Below are positions 8,395-18,227 of a DNA stretch of 64,000 nucleotides, one piece after another (position 1 is the first letter of the stretch; each line of letters starts with the position of its first letter). Location of the stretch: NCBI GenBank assembly GCA_947481985.1, contig CANKIK010000001.1:1-64000 (forward strand). The letters run 5' to 3'. Made by a program: the position numbers and the translations under genes. The notes under the pieces were generated by a model. It worked only from the letters and a program-made list of their open reading frames with translations, ran no database searches and was not told the DNA's origin. This DNA comes from QWOP01 sp003669605. Lineage in GTDB: Bacteria; Planctomycetota; Planctomycetia; Pirellulales; UBA1268.

Positions 8395-9429
8395 ATGTCT
8401 GACATCGTCACATCTCCACGGCCGTCGCGTTTCGGTCAGGCACTCGGCTTCCGCCTGGTCGGCCTGGGGAGTGCCGTTCCCGATGAGGTCGTCACCAACG
8501 CCGATCTCGCCCATCTGGGCTGCGATCCGCAGTGGATCCTCGAACGGTCAGGCATCCGCGAACGCCGTCATGCGCCGCCATGGATGGCGACCGCCGATCT
8601 GGCCGCGGCGGCGGGGCGCGACTTGCTCGCGCGCACCGCAGTGCCACCGACCGATATCGATCTGCTCCTGTTGGGAACGTTCACCCCCGATCACTCGATC
8701 CCATCCACCGCCTGCATCGTGCAAGAGTCGCTCGGGCTCAATGCACCGGCGATGGACATCACGGCCGCCTGCGCCGGATTTGTCTATGCACTGATTACCG
8801 GGGCTCAGTTCCTGGCCGCCGGATCGAGTCGTGAGGTGATGGTGATCGGTGCCGACACCAACTCCCGGGTGGTCGATCCGGACGATGTGAAGACCTGGCC
8901 GTTGTTTGGCGACGGTGCCGGTGCGGTGCTCCTAGAACGGGTGGAACCGGAGGCAGGGGGACGCGATCGCGGCCTGCTCTCGTTTTCACTCGGCTCCGAT
9001 GGTCGTGGTGCCGGTTTGCTTGTCTGTCCGATGAGCGGGAGTCGACAGCCACCGTCTGCAGAGGGGCTGGCCCGCCGCGAGCAGTACATGCGGATGGATG
9101 GACGCTCTGTGTTTAAGTGGGCGATTCGCGTCACGGAGGAGAACATCCGCGCGGTGGTGGAGCGGGCCGGCTTGTCGCTCGATGACATCGACTGCTTCAT
9201 CCTCCACCAGGCGAATCTGCGGATCATCGAGGGAGTGCGGGGGGCGCTTGCGGTGGCGGGGGAGCGGTTCGCGATCAACATCGATCGCTACGGGAACACT
9301 TCCAGTGCCTCGATCCCGCTGGCGATGGACGAAGCCTGGCGAGAGGGGCGGATTGGCGCTGGCAGTACGGTGGTGGTGTGTGGATTCGGCGGCGGTCTTG
9401 CCTGGGGCAGTGCTGTGTGGCGGCTGTAA
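8395..9429 (+). CDS. fabH: 3-oxoacyl-[acyl-carrier-protein] synthase III (FabH)
   Basis: A condensing enzyme that starts fatty acid synthesis by joining acetyl-CoA (or another acyl-CoA) to malonyl-ACP. The thiolase-fold triad is visible: catalytic Cys in DITAACAGFVYAL, His in FILHQANLRIIE, and Asn in DRYGNTSSASIPLA. GDGAGAVLLE and a final GFGGGLAWG are also typical. About 344 residues, slightly longer than usual because of ~20 extra N-terminal residues. ATG 8395 is chosen over GTG 8359. It is not surrounded by other fab genes, so FabH proper is likely, but a paralogue for secondary lipid synthesis cannot be excluded. Confidence 0.93.
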   Translation: MSDIVTSPRPSRFGQALGFRLVGLGSAVPDEVVTNADLAHLGCDPQWILERSGIRERRHAPPWMATADLAAAAGRDLLARTAVPPTDIDLLLLGTFTPDHSIPSTACIVQESLGLNAPAMDITAACAGFVYALITGAQFLAAGSSREVMVIGADTNSRVVDPDDVKTWPLFGDGAGAVLLERVEPEAGGRDRGLLSFSLGSDGRGAGLLVCPMSGSRQPPSAEGLARREQYMRMDGRSVFKWAIRVTEENIRAVVERAGLSLDDIDCFILHQANLRIIEGVRGALAVAGERFAINIDRYGNTSSASIPLAMDEAWREGRIGAGSTVVVCGFGGGLAWGSAVWRL

Positions 9430-9501
9430 GATTTCAAAGCGATGCTTTGCGATTGCGATCAATCGGACCGACGTGCAGACGCAAGGGATCATCAAGGGAT
9501 C

Positions 9502-11325
9502 ATGAGGATGACGACAACCAGTTCAGAGCATTCCCTGCCGCCACGCAGCGACGTCCCCGCCGCCGATACGTGGGACCTCTCCAGTTTGTTTCCCTCCGAC
9601 GCCGAGTGGGAGGCAGCGCTGGCCGTCTGGGAGGCAGGAATCTCGGGATTCGCCCGCTTTGTCGGCACGCTGGGGGCTTCCCCGGAGGCGCTCGCCGCCT
9701 GCCTGGACCACGACCTGGAATTCGATCGCAGCGGCGATCGGCTTGGTACGTATGCGCACCTCCGGGCCAGCGAGGATCAGGGGGCACCCCAGCCGCAGCG
9801 GATGGTGGGGCGCTTCCAGCATGTCGCCACACGTGCGGCGGAGACGTCGAGTTTCATGCTCCCAGAGATCATGGCGATTCCGCCTGAGTCGCTCGATGCG
9901 TGGCTCTGTTTGCCGGTGCTTGCGCCGCATCGCATCGGGCTCGAGCGGATTGTGCGGCGGCGTCCTCATGTACTGTCGCAACGCGAGGAGAAGTTGCTGG
10001 CAATGCAGGGAACGTTCGCTGGCACCGCCGCGAAGGTTTTTCGCCAGCTGACCGACGCCGACATGAAGTTCGGGAATGTGGTCAACGGGAGCGGTCGGAA
10101 CACAGAGCTTTCCAACGCCACCTTCAGTACTTTCCTGCTCGACCCCGATCGGGGCGTCCGCCGCACCGCCTTCCATCAGTTCTACGACCAGTACCAGGCA
10201 CATGCCAACACGCTCGCTGCCACCCTCTCTGGTTCGGTGGAGCGGGACGTCTATTCCGCCAAGGTGCGGAATCACTCAAGCGCCGTCGAAGCGGCACTGT
10301 TCGCCGACAACGTCCCACTGACAGTCTATGACCAGTTGATCGCCGCAGTCCGCTCGCACCTCCCCACCATCCACCGGTATTACGACCTCCGGCGCCGGTT
10401 GCTGGGGTTGGACGACATCCACCACTACGATTGCTATGTGCCTCTCGTTCAAGATGTGCCGCAGCGGCACACCTGGGATGAGGCGGTTGATCTCGTGGTG
10501 GAATCGCTCCGCCCCCTTGGCCCCGACTACTGCCGGCGCCTCGGTGCGGGCCTCCGAGGACGCTGGTGCGATCGGTATCCCAATGCTGGCAAACAGTCGG
10601 GGGCATTCAGTTCGGGAACGTACGACTCCGACCCGTACATTCTCATGAATTTCCAGGACGAGGCCATCGAGCATGTCTTCACGTTGGCCCACGAGGCTGG
10701 CCACTCGATGCATACCCGCCTGTCCGCGGATGCCCAGCCTTATCAACTCGCCGGCTACACAATCTTTGTTGCCGAGGTGGCGAGCACCTTCAATGAGCAA
10801 TTCCTCGCTCGGCATTTGCTCGAGCGGGCGAAGTCGCCACGGGAGCGAGCCCACATCCTCTCCCGTGAGATTGACGGCATTCGCAGCACGATCGTCCGCC
10901 AGACGATGTTCGCGGAGTTTGAACGACGGACGCACGCTTCGGCTGAGGCGGGGGAGCCTTTGACCCTGGAGCGGTTGCGGGGCATCTACCGCGAACTCCT
11001 TGACGCCTACTTCGGACCAGGGTTTGTCATCGACGGCCAACTCGAACTGGAATGCCTGCGGATTCCGCACTACTACAGCGCGTTCTACGTCTACAAGTAC
11101 GCCACGGGCCTGGCGGCGGCGGTGGCGCTCTCGGAGAAGGTGGCCGGCGGCGGTAAGGCGGAACTGAACGCCTATCTCGATTTCCTCCGGGGCGGCTGTT
11201 CGCGGTGGCCGCTGGAGCTGCTCCGCGACGCCGGTGTTGATCTGGAGCAGCCCGAACCGGTGGCGACGGCGCTCGAGCGATTCGGCAGATTGGTCGATGA
11301 ACTGGAGACCACGCTCGGCGGTTGA
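9502..11325 (+). CDS. pepF: Oligoendopeptidase F family protein (peptidase M3B)
   Basis: A cytoplasmic zinc metallopeptidase that degrades short peptides. The HExxH motif is in TLAHEAGHSMHT, and the third ligand region is EVASTFNEQFL, as in the M3 family. The N-terminal oligoendopeptidase region (DTWDLSSLFPSDAEWEAAL) and the C-terminal FYVYKYATGLAAAVAL block also fit PepF. About 607 residues, the usual length. ATG 9502 and ATG 9508 are both possible; AAGGGA at 9494-9499 is better spaced for 9508. An upstream ATG at 9442 would add an unusual Cys/Asp-rich extension. No signal peptide is seen. Confidence 0.93.
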   Translation: MRMTTTSSEHSLPPRSDVPAADTWDLSSLFPSDAEWEAALAVWEAGISGFARFVGTLGASPEALAACLDHDLEFDRSGDRLGTYAHLRASEDQGAPQPQRMVGRFQHVATRAAETSSFMLPEIMAIPPESLDAWLCLPVLAPHRIGLERIVRRRPHVLSQREEKLLAMQGTFAGTAAKVFRQLTDADMKFGNVVNGSGRNTELSNATFSTFLLDPDRGVRRTAFHQFYDQYQAHANTLAATLSGSVERDVYSAKVRNHSSAVEAALFADNVPLTVYDQLIAAVRSHLPTIHRYYDLRRRLLGLDDIHHYDCYVPLVQDVPQRHTWDEAVDLVVESLRPLGPDYCRRLGAGLRGRWCDRYPNAGKQSGAFSSGTYDSDPYILMNFQDEAIEHVFTLAHEAGHSMHTRLSADAQPYQLAGYTIFVAEVASTFNEQFLARHLLERAKSPRERAHILSREIDGIRSTIVRQTMFAEFERRTHASAEAGEPLTLERLRGIYRELLDAYFGPGFVIDGQLELECLRIPHYYSAFYVYKYATGLAAAVALSEKVAGGGKAELNAYLDFLRGGCSRWPLELLRDAGVDLEQPEPVATALERFGRLVDELETTLGG

Positions 11326-11538
11326 TCGATCGACGCCTGGGGCGTGGTACACTGGTCTGTTTCGAACCGGAGAACGCTCCGGCCGATGCTCCGGGCGCCC
11401 GCTGTCGCTCGGGCCTGCCCTCACCGATTCCCAACGCGATCGATCCTCTTCGCCGCGTTGTCTCGGCCCCCCTCCCCCACCGCTACCTCGTCCATGCCAC
11501 CCCGCGGCGGCGTCTGGGCGACACTTTGGAGTCGAACG

Positions 11539-12894
11539 ATGCCCGTCGCTGACGTGATTCCGCAGGTTGTCATCGTCGGCCGACCGAATGTCGGCAAGTC
11601 GAGCCTGTTCAACTGGCTGATTGAGAAGCGGATCGCCATTGAAGATCCCACCCCCGGCGTGACCCGCGATCGCCTCGTTCAGCGAGTCAGTCTGGAGGGG
11701 AGGGTTTTTGACCTCGTCGACACCGGCGGCATGGGCTTCGATGACCCTGATGGACTGACGAGCAAGATCGATGCCCAGATCGCTTCCGGACTAGCATCCG
11801 CAGCCCTGATCGTGTTCGTGGGCGAGGTCCGCAGTGGGCTCTTGCCGGCCGATCGTGATGTGGCCAAGCGCGTGCGGGAAACCGGAGCCCCGGTTCTTCT
11901 GGTCACCAACAAAGCCGACGATCCCAAGTACGACCTCCTCGCCCACGACTTCGACTCCCTCGGCCTCGGCTCCCCGCTGGTGGTCAGCGTCCGCCAAAAC
12001 CGCAACCGCGACGAACTGATCGATGCGATCGTCGAACATCTTCCCGAAGCTTGGCCGGAGGAACAGGATGGGGCGAAACTGCCGGAGATGAAACTGGCGA
12101 TCGTCGGCCGGCGGAATGTGGGGAAAAGCACTTTCACCAACGCGCTGGCCCACGAGGATCGGGTGATCACCAGTCCGATCGCCGGAACCACACGGGACAG
12201 CATTGACGTTCGGTTTGAGGTGGACGGCCACTCGTTCCTCGCCATCGACACTCCCGGTCTGCGGCGGACGAAGAGCCGCAACACCGACCTCGACTTTTAC
12301 TCCACGCACCGTGCGCAGCGGAGCATCCGTCGGGCTGATGTCGTGCTTCTTTTCTTTGATGTCGAGGAGCCGATCGGACGGGTCGATAAGCAACTCGCCG
12401 ATACGATCATGGAGGAATCCAAGCCGGTGGTGTTCGTGGTCAACAAGTGGGATCTCTACGCCGCCGACGTCCATCGCCAGGAATGGGTCGACTACATCCG
12501 TGACACGTTCCGCACCATGCCTTGGGCACCGGTGGAATTTTCCACGGCGAAAACGGGCCGTAATGTCAAGGCGGTTGTGGACACGGCGCAGCGGCTCTTT
12601 CGCCAAAGCAGTACCCGTGTCCCCACGGCGCGGCTCAACACCATCATCCGGGCTGCGGTCGACGCCAATCATCCTCCGGCCGATAGCCGGGGACGGCCGG
12701 TGCGGATCTATTATGCGACTCAGGTGGAGGTGAACCCGCCCACGGTGATGCTGGCGACCAGCGCGCCGCGCAGCCTCACCGAACCCTACAAACGCTACCT
12801 GATCGGCGTTCTCCGTCAGGAGACGCTGCTGCGGGAGGTTCCGATCCGGTTGCTCGTTCGCGGGCGATCCAGCGACGAGGCATCGGAGGAGTAG
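11539..12894 (+). CDS. der: Ribosome biogenesis GTPase Der (EngA)
   Basis: An essential double GTPase acting in 50S ribosomal subunit assembly. About 451 residues with two tandem G domains. G domain 1 (~8-165) carries GRPNVGKSSLFN, PTPGVTRD, DTGG and NKADD. G domain 2 (~180-350) carries GRRNVGKSTF, IAGTTRD, DTPGLRR and NKWDL. A C-terminal KH-like domain (~355-440) contains TARLNTIIRAAV and GRPVRIYYATQVEVNPPT. ATG 11539 is chosen since it has GGAG seven bases upstream and matches the usual Der N-terminus. The frame stays open back to 11344, but that 65-residue extension is Arg/Pro rich and unlikely to be translated. Confidence 0.96.
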   Translation: MPVADVIPQVVIVGRPNVGKSSLFNWLIEKRIAIEDPTPGVTRDRLVQRVSLEGRVFDLVDTGGMGFDDPDGLTSKIDAQIASGLASAALIVFVGEVRSGLLPADRDVAKRVRETGAPVLLVTNKADDPKYDLLAHDFDSLGLGSPLVVSVRQNRNRDELIDAIVEHLPEAWPEEQDGAKLPEMKLAIVGRRNVGKSTFTNALAHEDRVITSPIAGTTRDSIDVRFEVDGHSFLAIDTPGLRRTKSRNTDLDFYSTHRAQRSIRRADVVLLFFDVEEPIGRVDKQLADTIMEESKPVVFVVNKWDLYAADVHRQEWVDYIRDTFRTMPWAPVEFSTAKTGRNVKAVVDTAQRLFRQSSTRVPTARLNTIIRAAVDANHPPADSRGRPVRIYYATQVEVNPPTVMLATSAPRSLTEPYKRYLIGVLRQETLLREVPIRLLVRGRSSDEASEE

Positions 12895-12974
12895 ACGGCT
12901 GTTTCCTGCCGGCCGGCCGCAGGGTATCCTCTGGGGGCGTCTTTGGATGATTTCCCCCCTGGAGTTCCCCTGCG

Positions 12975-14297
12975 ATGAGCCAGCCAGACCGCACCGGCAC
13001 GACCGACAGCATCCTTTCCCGCCGCGATGCCCTTAAGGTGGCCGGCAGCGTGGCCGGGGTGATTGGCACGGGGATAGCCGCAGCCCCCGCTGTGCACGCC
13101 CAGAATCCCTCGAGCGATGTGATTCGCGTGGGTCTGATCGGCGCCGGCGGCCGCGGCACCGGGGCCCTCCAGCAGGCGCTCTCCGTTCCTGGTTCGAACG
13201 TCAAACTCACCGCCATCGGTGACGCCTTCGGCGACCGGATCGATGGCGCCCTGCGGGCCGTTGAGGAGATGAAGGACAAACTCGACGTTCCTGAAGAGCG
13301 CCGCTTCCAGGGGATCGACGCCTACAAGCAGGTCCTCGACCACTGCGACCTGGTGATCCTGGCGACGCCTCCGGGCTTCCGCCCCTTCCACTTCACCGAG
13401 GCGGTCAAGGCTGGAAAGCACGTCTTCATGGAGAAGCCGGTGTGCGTCGACAGTTTCGGCGCCCAGTTGTGCCTGACGGCCGCGAAGATGGCCGACGAGA
13501 AGAAGCTCAAGGTCGTCGTCGGGCTGCAGCGCCGTTACGACCCACGCTACCGTGAGACGGTGGCCAAAATCCGCGAAGGAATCGCCGGCGACATCGTCGG
13601 TGGCCAGGTGTACTGGAACGGCGCCGGCATCTGGTACCGCAACCGCCAGCCCAATCAGAGCGAGATGCAGTTCCAAGTCAACAACTGGTATCACTTCAAC
13701 TGGCTGTCCGGCGACCATGTCTGCGAGCAGCACGTTCACAACATCGACGTGGCCAACTGGTTCCTCGATAAAGTCCCCGAATCGGCCTACGGTTCGGGAG
13801 GGAAGCAGAACCGCATTCCCGGCCAGCCGAGCGAGATCTACGACCATCACTGTGTGAACTTCGTCTATCCCGGCGGCGTGCGGATCGCCAGCCAGTGCCG
13901 CCAGTTCCCTGGCGGTGATGGTCGCGTCGACGAGTTCTTCCAGGGCACAAAGGCCCAGGTGCGGATCGGCGAGATCAGCGACTACAGTGGCAAGGTGCTC
14001 TGGAAGTACCAGGGAGAGAGCCCCAATCCCTACCAGGTCGAACATGACGAGTTGCAGGATGCGATCCGCAACGACCGGCCCCTCAACAACGCCGTTTACG
14101 GGACAACGTCGAGTTTCTCGGCCTGCCTCGCCCGCTACGCGACCTACTCTGGCAAGGAAGTGGGCTTCAAGCAGATGATGGATCTCGGCATCCGCACGAT
14201 GCCGGAGAACATGTCTTGGGATGCCCAGCCGCCGGTCATGCCTGACAAGGATGGCAACTACAGAATCCCAATGCCGGCGGACTACAAACTGGCCTGA
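12975..14297 (+). CDS. Secreted Gfo/Idh/MocA family oxidoreductase
   Basis: An NAD(P)-dependent sugar or inositol oxidoreductase family member, 440 residues. The N-terminus has a Tat-type signal (SRRDALKVAGSVAGVIG, then AAPAVHA cleavage region, ~16-42). The Rossmann motif is VGLIGAGGRGTGAL (~52-65), followed by ATPPGFRPFHFTEAVKAGKHV and the conserved EKPVC block. The C-terminal domain contains HNIDVANWFLDKVPESAYG. Planctomycetes have many such Tat-exported paralogues whose substrates are mostly unknown, so only the family is certain. An intrinsic terminator lies 50 bp after the stop. Confidence 0.92.
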   Translation: MSQPDRTGTTDSILSRRDALKVAGSVAGVIGTGIAAAPAVHAQNPSSDVIRVGLIGAGGRGTGALQQALSVPGSNVKLTAIGDAFGDRIDGALRAVEEMKDKLDVPEERRFQGIDAYKQVLDHCDLVILATPPGFRPFHFTEAVKAGKHVFMEKPVCVDSFGAQLCLTAAKMADEKKLKVVVGLQRRYDPRYRETVAKIREGIAGDIVGGQVYWNGAGIWYRNRQPNQSEMQFQVNNWYHFNWLSGDHVCEQHVHNIDVANWFLDKVPESAYGSGGKQNRIPGQPSEIYDHHCVNFVYPGGVRIASQCRQFPGGDGRVDEFFQGTKAQVRIGEISDYSGKVLWKYQGESPNPYQVEHDELQDAIRNDRPLNNAVYGTTSSFSACLARYATYSGKEVGFKQMMDLGIRTMPENMSWDAQPPVMPDKDGNYRIPMPADYKLA

Positions 14298-14346
14298 CGG
14301 ACGCGCCTCCAAGGGGGGTGGAACGGTTGCCGGAATCGATTCAGTT

Positions 14347-14382
14347 GCGACCGCCGGGGAGAGCCCCGGCGGTCGCTCTTTT
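14347..14382 (+). terminator. Rho-independent terminator after the Gfo/Idh/MocA gene
   Basis: A perfect 13-bp inverted repeat, GCGACCGCCGGGG then AGAG then CCCCGGCGGTCGC, is followed directly by TCTTTT. Stem strength, 4-nt loop and T-tract fit an intrinsic terminator. It separates the oxidoreductase gene from ald, which should have its own promoter in the short stretch 14383-14422 or read through the terminator. Confidence 0.85.
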
Positions 14383-14422
14383 CCGAGGTTTCGAAGTGGT
14401 CCCTTTTGGAAGAGGAGGAGCA

Positions 14423-15535
14423 ATGATTGTCGGAGTTCCCAAGGAGACCAAGCGGGACGAATACAGGGTGGCTATGCTGCCGGTCGGGGTGGAGGAGTTG
14501 GTCCGGGCGGGCCATGAGGTGCTCGTCGAACGGACTGCGGGGGCCGGTTCAGGGCTCTCCGACGCGGCCTACACCGGGAGTGGAGCGCGGTTGGTCGATT
14601 CCGCCGCCGAACTGTTTTCCCGTGCCGAACTGGTTGTGAAGGTCAAGGAACCGCAGCGACCGGAGTTGGCACTGCTCCGTCCTGGACAGGTGCTGTTCAC
14701 CTATTTCCATTTTGCTGCCGACCGCGGGCTCACCGAGGGCTTTCTGGCAACGGGGGCCACGGCCGTGGCTTATGAGACTCTCCGCGACGACCGCGGCCGG
14801 TTGCCGTTGCTGATTCCGATGAGCGAGGTCGCCGGACGGATGAGTATCCAGGAGGGGGCGAAATACCTGGAGAAGCCGCAGATGGGGCGGGGGATTCTCC
14901 TTGGCGGGGTCCCCGGAGTGGCTCCCGCCCATGTCACCGTGCTCGGTGCCGGCACCGTCGGAGCCAACGCCGCCAAAGTGGCCGCTGGGTTCGGGGCGAG
15001 CGTCGGTCTCCTCGACACGAATCTGGAGCGGCTTCGCTACCTCGACGATGTCACCGCGGCGAACATCGATGTCCTCTTCTCTGATCGGCACACGATCCGC
15101 GAACAGCTCCGCCGCGCTGATCTCGTGATCGGCAGCGTCCTTATCCCCGGAGCGCGGGCACCGCATCTCATCGAACGGGACGATCTCAAACTGATGAAGC
15201 CAGGGGCGGTGATCATCGACGTGGCCATTGATCAGGGGGGCTGCGTGGCCACCAGCCGTCCCACCACGCATGCCGAGCCGACGTATGTGGTTGACGACAT
15301 CGTCCATTACTGCGTTACCAACATGCCGGGGGCGGTGGGGCGGACGAGTACGTATGCCTTGTGCAATGCCACGCTGCCGTATGTCCTCGATCTGGCGGCG
15401 GCGGGGGTTGAAACGGCAGCTACCAGGAGCCAGGCGATCCGCTCGGCAGTCAACATCTACCGAGGCCAACTGGTGCAACCGGCGGTCGCAGCGGCATTTG
15501 GTATGCAGTGTGAGAAGCCATCATTCGACGCCTGA
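14423..15535 (+). CDS. ald: Alanine dehydrogenase
   Basis: NAD-dependent reversible deamination of L-alanine to pyruvate and ammonia. 370 residues, the family length. The N-terminal domain starts MIVGVPKETKRDEYRVAMLP and carries the pyruvate-binding Lys in VVKVKEPQ. MSEVAGRMSIQEGAKYLEKP is a strong family block, as are the NAD-binding VLGAGTVGANAAKVAAGFGA and the later DVAIDQGGC. AGAGGAGGAG directly precedes ATG 14423, an excellent Shine-Dalgarno. mtnA follows after only 14 bp, so the two are likely co-transcribed. Confidence 0.96.
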   Translation: MIVGVPKETKRDEYRVAMLPVGVEELVRAGHEVLVERTAGAGSGLSDAAYTGSGARLVDSAAELFSRAELVVKVKEPQRPELALLRPGQVLFTYFHFAADRGLTEGFLATGATAVAYETLRDDRGRLPLLIPMSEVAGRMSIQEGAKYLEKPQMGRGILLGGVPGVAPAHVTVLGAGTVGANAAKVAAGFGASVGLLDTNLERLRYLDDVTAANIDVLFSDRHTIREQLRRADLVIGSVLIPGARAPHLIERDDLKLMKPGAVIIDVAIDQGGCVATSRPTTHAEPTYVVDDIVHYCVTNMPGAVGRTSTYALCNATLPYVLDLAAAGVETAATRSQAIRSAVNIYRGQLVQPAVAAAFGMQCEKPSFDA

Positions 15536-15549
15536 CGGAGAGGTTCACC

Positions 15550-16641
15550 ATGAAAGAGTCACACGCAGCAGCACTGGCGGCGATTCGCTGGCAGGGGGGG
15601 ATCGACGGCCATCTGGAACTCATCGACCAGACCCGCCTCCCCGCCGAGCAGGTGTGGCTGGCCTGTCGCGATGTGGCGACGGTGATCGAGGCCATCCGCA
15701 GCCTCCGCGTTCGAGGGGCACCGGCGATCGGAATTGCGGGGGGATATGGAGTGGTGGTGGCGGCAGGGGAGGCACAGCGACTCGGATTGGCTCCTGCGTC
15801 GGCCTTGGCGCATGTCTTGGCTGCGGCGGGTGAGCTGGCTGCCGCCCGGCCGACCGCGGTCAATCTCCGCTGGGCGGTGGAGAGGGTGATCGGCCGCCTC
15901 GCCGGCACAGCTTCTGCGGAAGGTGCCGGGGGGCGCTCTGCCGCCGATCTGGCGACGGTCCTCCTCGCCGAAGCGGTGGCGATCCATGACGAGGACCGCC
16001 TGCTGTGCTCCGCCATCGGCCGCCACGGGGCAGCGATCCTTCCTCTGGGGGACGTGCTTACGCACTGCAACACTGGGGCGCTTGCCACAGGGGGGGATGG
16101 CACGGCGTTGGCAGTGGTCACCACCGCCTGGGCCGCTGGCCGGCGGTTTCGTGTCTACGCCGACGAGACGAGGCCTCTGTTTCAAGGGGCCAGGCTGACG
16201 GCCTGGGAGATGGTGCAGCGGGGGATTCCGGTGACGGTCCTAGTCGATTCCGCCGCCGGTCATCTCCTCGCTACCGGACGGATCGGCTGTTGCATCGTCG
16301 GCGCCGATCGGATCGCCGCCAACGGCGACACGGCCAACAAGATCGGCACCTACGGGCTCGCCGTACTGGCCGCCGCCCACGAAGTGCCGTTTTTCGTCGC
16401 GGCACCATCGAGTACCTTCGATCTGAAACTCGCCGATGGAGCCGGAATTCCCATCGAGCACCGCCCAGCCGCGGAAGTGACCAGTCCCTGGGGGCAGATG
16501 GTGGCACCGCCCGGCGCGGAAGCCTTTAACCCGGCATTCGACGTCACCCCCGCCCGCCTCATCCGCGGGATCATTACCGAGCACGGCGTCATCTCCCCGG
16601 TGACGACGGCCGATGTGGCCCGCGTCCTGGGATCTGGCTGA
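15550..16641 (+). CDS. mtnA: S-methyl-5-thioribose-1-phosphate isomerase
   Basis: Converts methylthioribose-1-phosphate to methylthioribulose-1-phosphate in the methionine salvage pathway. 363 residues. The substrate loop RVRGAPAIGIAGGYG (~53-67), the catalytic Cys in LTHCNTGALATGG, and the catalytic Asp in VGADRIAANGDTANKIGTY match MtnA, and distinguish it from eIF2B-type relatives only by overall fit. GGAGAGG precedes ATG 15550. No other mtn genes are nearby. It is convergent with pepA, 25 bp apart. Confidence 0.94.
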   Translation: MKESHAAALAAIRWQGGIDGHLELIDQTRLPAEQVWLACRDVATVIEAIRSLRVRGAPAIGIAGGYGVVVAAGEAQRLGLAPASALAHVLAAAGELAAARPTAVNLRWAVERVIGRLAGTASAEGAGGRSAADLATVLLAEAVAIHDEDRLLCSAIGRHGAAILPLGDVLTHCNTGALATGGDGTALAVVTTAWAAGRRFRVYADETRPLFQGARLTAWEMVQRGIPVTVLVDSAAGHLLATGRIGCCIVGADRIAANGDTANKIGTYGLAVLAAAHEVPFFVAAPSSTFDLKLADGAGIPIEHRPAAEVTSPWGQMVAPPGAEAFNPAFDVTPARLIRGIITEHGVISPVTTADVARVLGSG

Positions 16642-16666
16642 CGCCCCCCCCACCCCGCAGAGGAAT

Positions 16667-18166
16667 TCATTCCGGGCCGCGGGCCAATTCCACCAGCGTC
16701 CGTACGAGGACCCCCGTGCCGCCACCGTCGATCCACGGCTGTGGCTTTTCGGCGAACGCCGGTCCGGCGATGTCGACGTGGGTCCAGGGGATGTTCCCCA
16801 CGAACCGCTCCAGGAACTTAGCTGCCGTGATCGCTCCGCCCCAGCGGCCGTCCCCGACGTTCTTGATGTCGGCCACCTCGCTTCTGATCTGCTCGTCGTA
16901 GTCGGCGTACATCGGCAACTGCCACACCGGTTCCCCCACCTCGCGGGCCGCCGCGGCGAGCACGTCGCACCACGATTGGTCATTGGTGAACAGCCCGGCC
17001 ACGTCATGACCGAGTGCCACCATGCAGGCACCAGTCAGCGTGGCCGCATCGATGATCCGCTTGGGCTCCATCTCGCGGACCACGTCGAGCACATCGGCGA
17101 GCACCACGCGTCCCTCGGCGTCGGTGTTGTGGATCTCAATCGTCGTGCCGCTTCGGGCGGTGATCACATCACCGAGCTTGTAGGCCGCCGGCCCAGTCAT
17201 GTTTTCGGCAAGTCCACAGACCGTCACGAGGTTGATCGGCAGGCGGAGAGCCGCGATCGTGGCGGCGGCACCAAGCATCGCCGCGGCCCCCGACATGTCG
17301 CACTTCATCGTCAGCATGCCGTCGGAAGGCTTCAGCGACAGTCCACCAGAATCGAATGTCACGCCCTTGCCCACCAGTGCCAGGTCTGGCAGGCCGGTTG
17401 CTTTCCCCGGCCCGCGGTAGGTGAGCTTCACCAGTCGCGGAGGCCGGGAACTGCCCCGGCCGACCGCGAGGATCGCATTGCACCGCTCCTTGGCGAGTTG
17501 GTGTTCGTCCCAGATCTCGATCTCCATGCCGGTGCGGCCGGCAATGGAGGCAGCCGCCTCGGAAAATGTCTGCGGGTAGAGGTCGTCGGGGGGCGTGTTC
17601 ACCAGCCGCCTGGCCAGATTGACGCCGTCGGCGATCATCGTGCCGGTGGTCACGGCTTCCTGAGGGGCGTTGGCCCAGATCGTGGTCCGGAACTGGGTTC
17701 GCTTCTTCTCGCGTCGATAGAGGTCTTGGCCGATCATTCCCACCGCCGATCCGGCGACCGCCTGCTCCACCTGGCGGGTCGTCCAGGCACCGTCTGCCAG
17801 CAGCACCACCGTCTCGCGGGGACGCGTGGAGAGGTGTCGTGTCGCGGTGGCTGCCGCCCGGTAGAGGGTTCCGCAGTCGAGCCCTGAACGAGGACCGAGT
17901 CCGATCACAAGCAGTTGTCGGGCGGCGATCCCCGGAGCAACAAGCAGCGGCACGCACTCGTACTTTTTCCCCGTGATCTCGCCAGAGGCCGACAGCGTGG
18001 AGAGCAGGCCGCCGGTGGCGCGGTCGATCTCGGCGGCGGCGCCCGATGTGACGGCGCCCTCGGTAACGAACACCACCAGGCAGTCGGCGGCGATCGATTC
18101 GGGAGGGACCGACGACTCGGCACGGAACTGGCAGTGGGATACGGTGTTGGAGAACTCGTCGGACAT
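16667..18166 (-). CDS. pepA: Leucyl aminopeptidase (M17), PepA
   Basis: A cytosolic two-metal aminopeptidase releasing N-terminal residues from peptides. 499 residues. The N-terminal macro-like domain is divergent. The catalytic domain carries LVGKGVTFDSGG (metal-binding Lys and Asp), MKCDMSGAAAM, and the signature NTDAEGRV, then AATLTGACMVALG. The C-terminus GGGTGVLVRTLVELA is typical. AGAGG lies 8 bases upstream of the ATG. It follows the RND exporter gene on the same strand after 61 bp and may share its transcript. Confidence 0.95.
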   Translation of the reverse strand: MSDEFSNTVSHCQFRAESSVPPESIAADCLVVFVTEGAVTSGAAAEIDRATGGLLSTLSASGEITGKKYECVPLLVAPGIAARQLLVIGLGPRSGLDCGTLYRAAATATRHLSTRPRETVVLLADGAWTTRQVEQAVAGSAVGMIGQDLYRREKKRTQFRTTIWANAPQEAVTTGTMIADGVNLARRLVNTPPDDLYPQTFSEAAASIAGRTGMEIEIWDEHQLAKERCNAILAVGRGSSRPPRLVKLTYRGPGKATGLPDLALVGKGVTFDSGGLSLKPSDGMLTMKCDMSGAAAMLGAAATIAALRLPINLVTVCGLAENMTGPAAYKLGDVITARSGTTIEIHNTDAEGRVVLADVLDVVREMEPKRIIDAATLTGACMVALGHDVAGLFTNDQSWCDVLAAAAREVGEPVWQLPMYADYDEQIRSEVADIKNVGDGRWGGAITAAKFLERFVGNIPWTHVDIAGPAFAEKPQPWIDGGGTGVLVRTLVELARGPE

Positions 18167-18227
18167 GCGCGGGACCTCTGGCGGGTGAGCGGGAGGAAGC
18201 CTCTGGGGCCCGCAGTTGTACCGCTTT

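Noticed and set aside
11322..11353. TTGATC...TACACT pair before der
   Set aside because: The spacing is 20 bp and the -35 match is modest, too weak to report as a promoter.
10276..11424. 382-residue minus-strand ORF
   Set aside because: Antisense shadow of the M3 peptidase gene.
12816..14423. 535-residue minus-strand ORF
   Set aside because: Antisense shadow of the Gfo/Idh/MocA gene; it also spans the intrinsic terminator.
16613..17887. 424-residue plus-strand ORF
   Set aside because: Antisense shadow of pepA.
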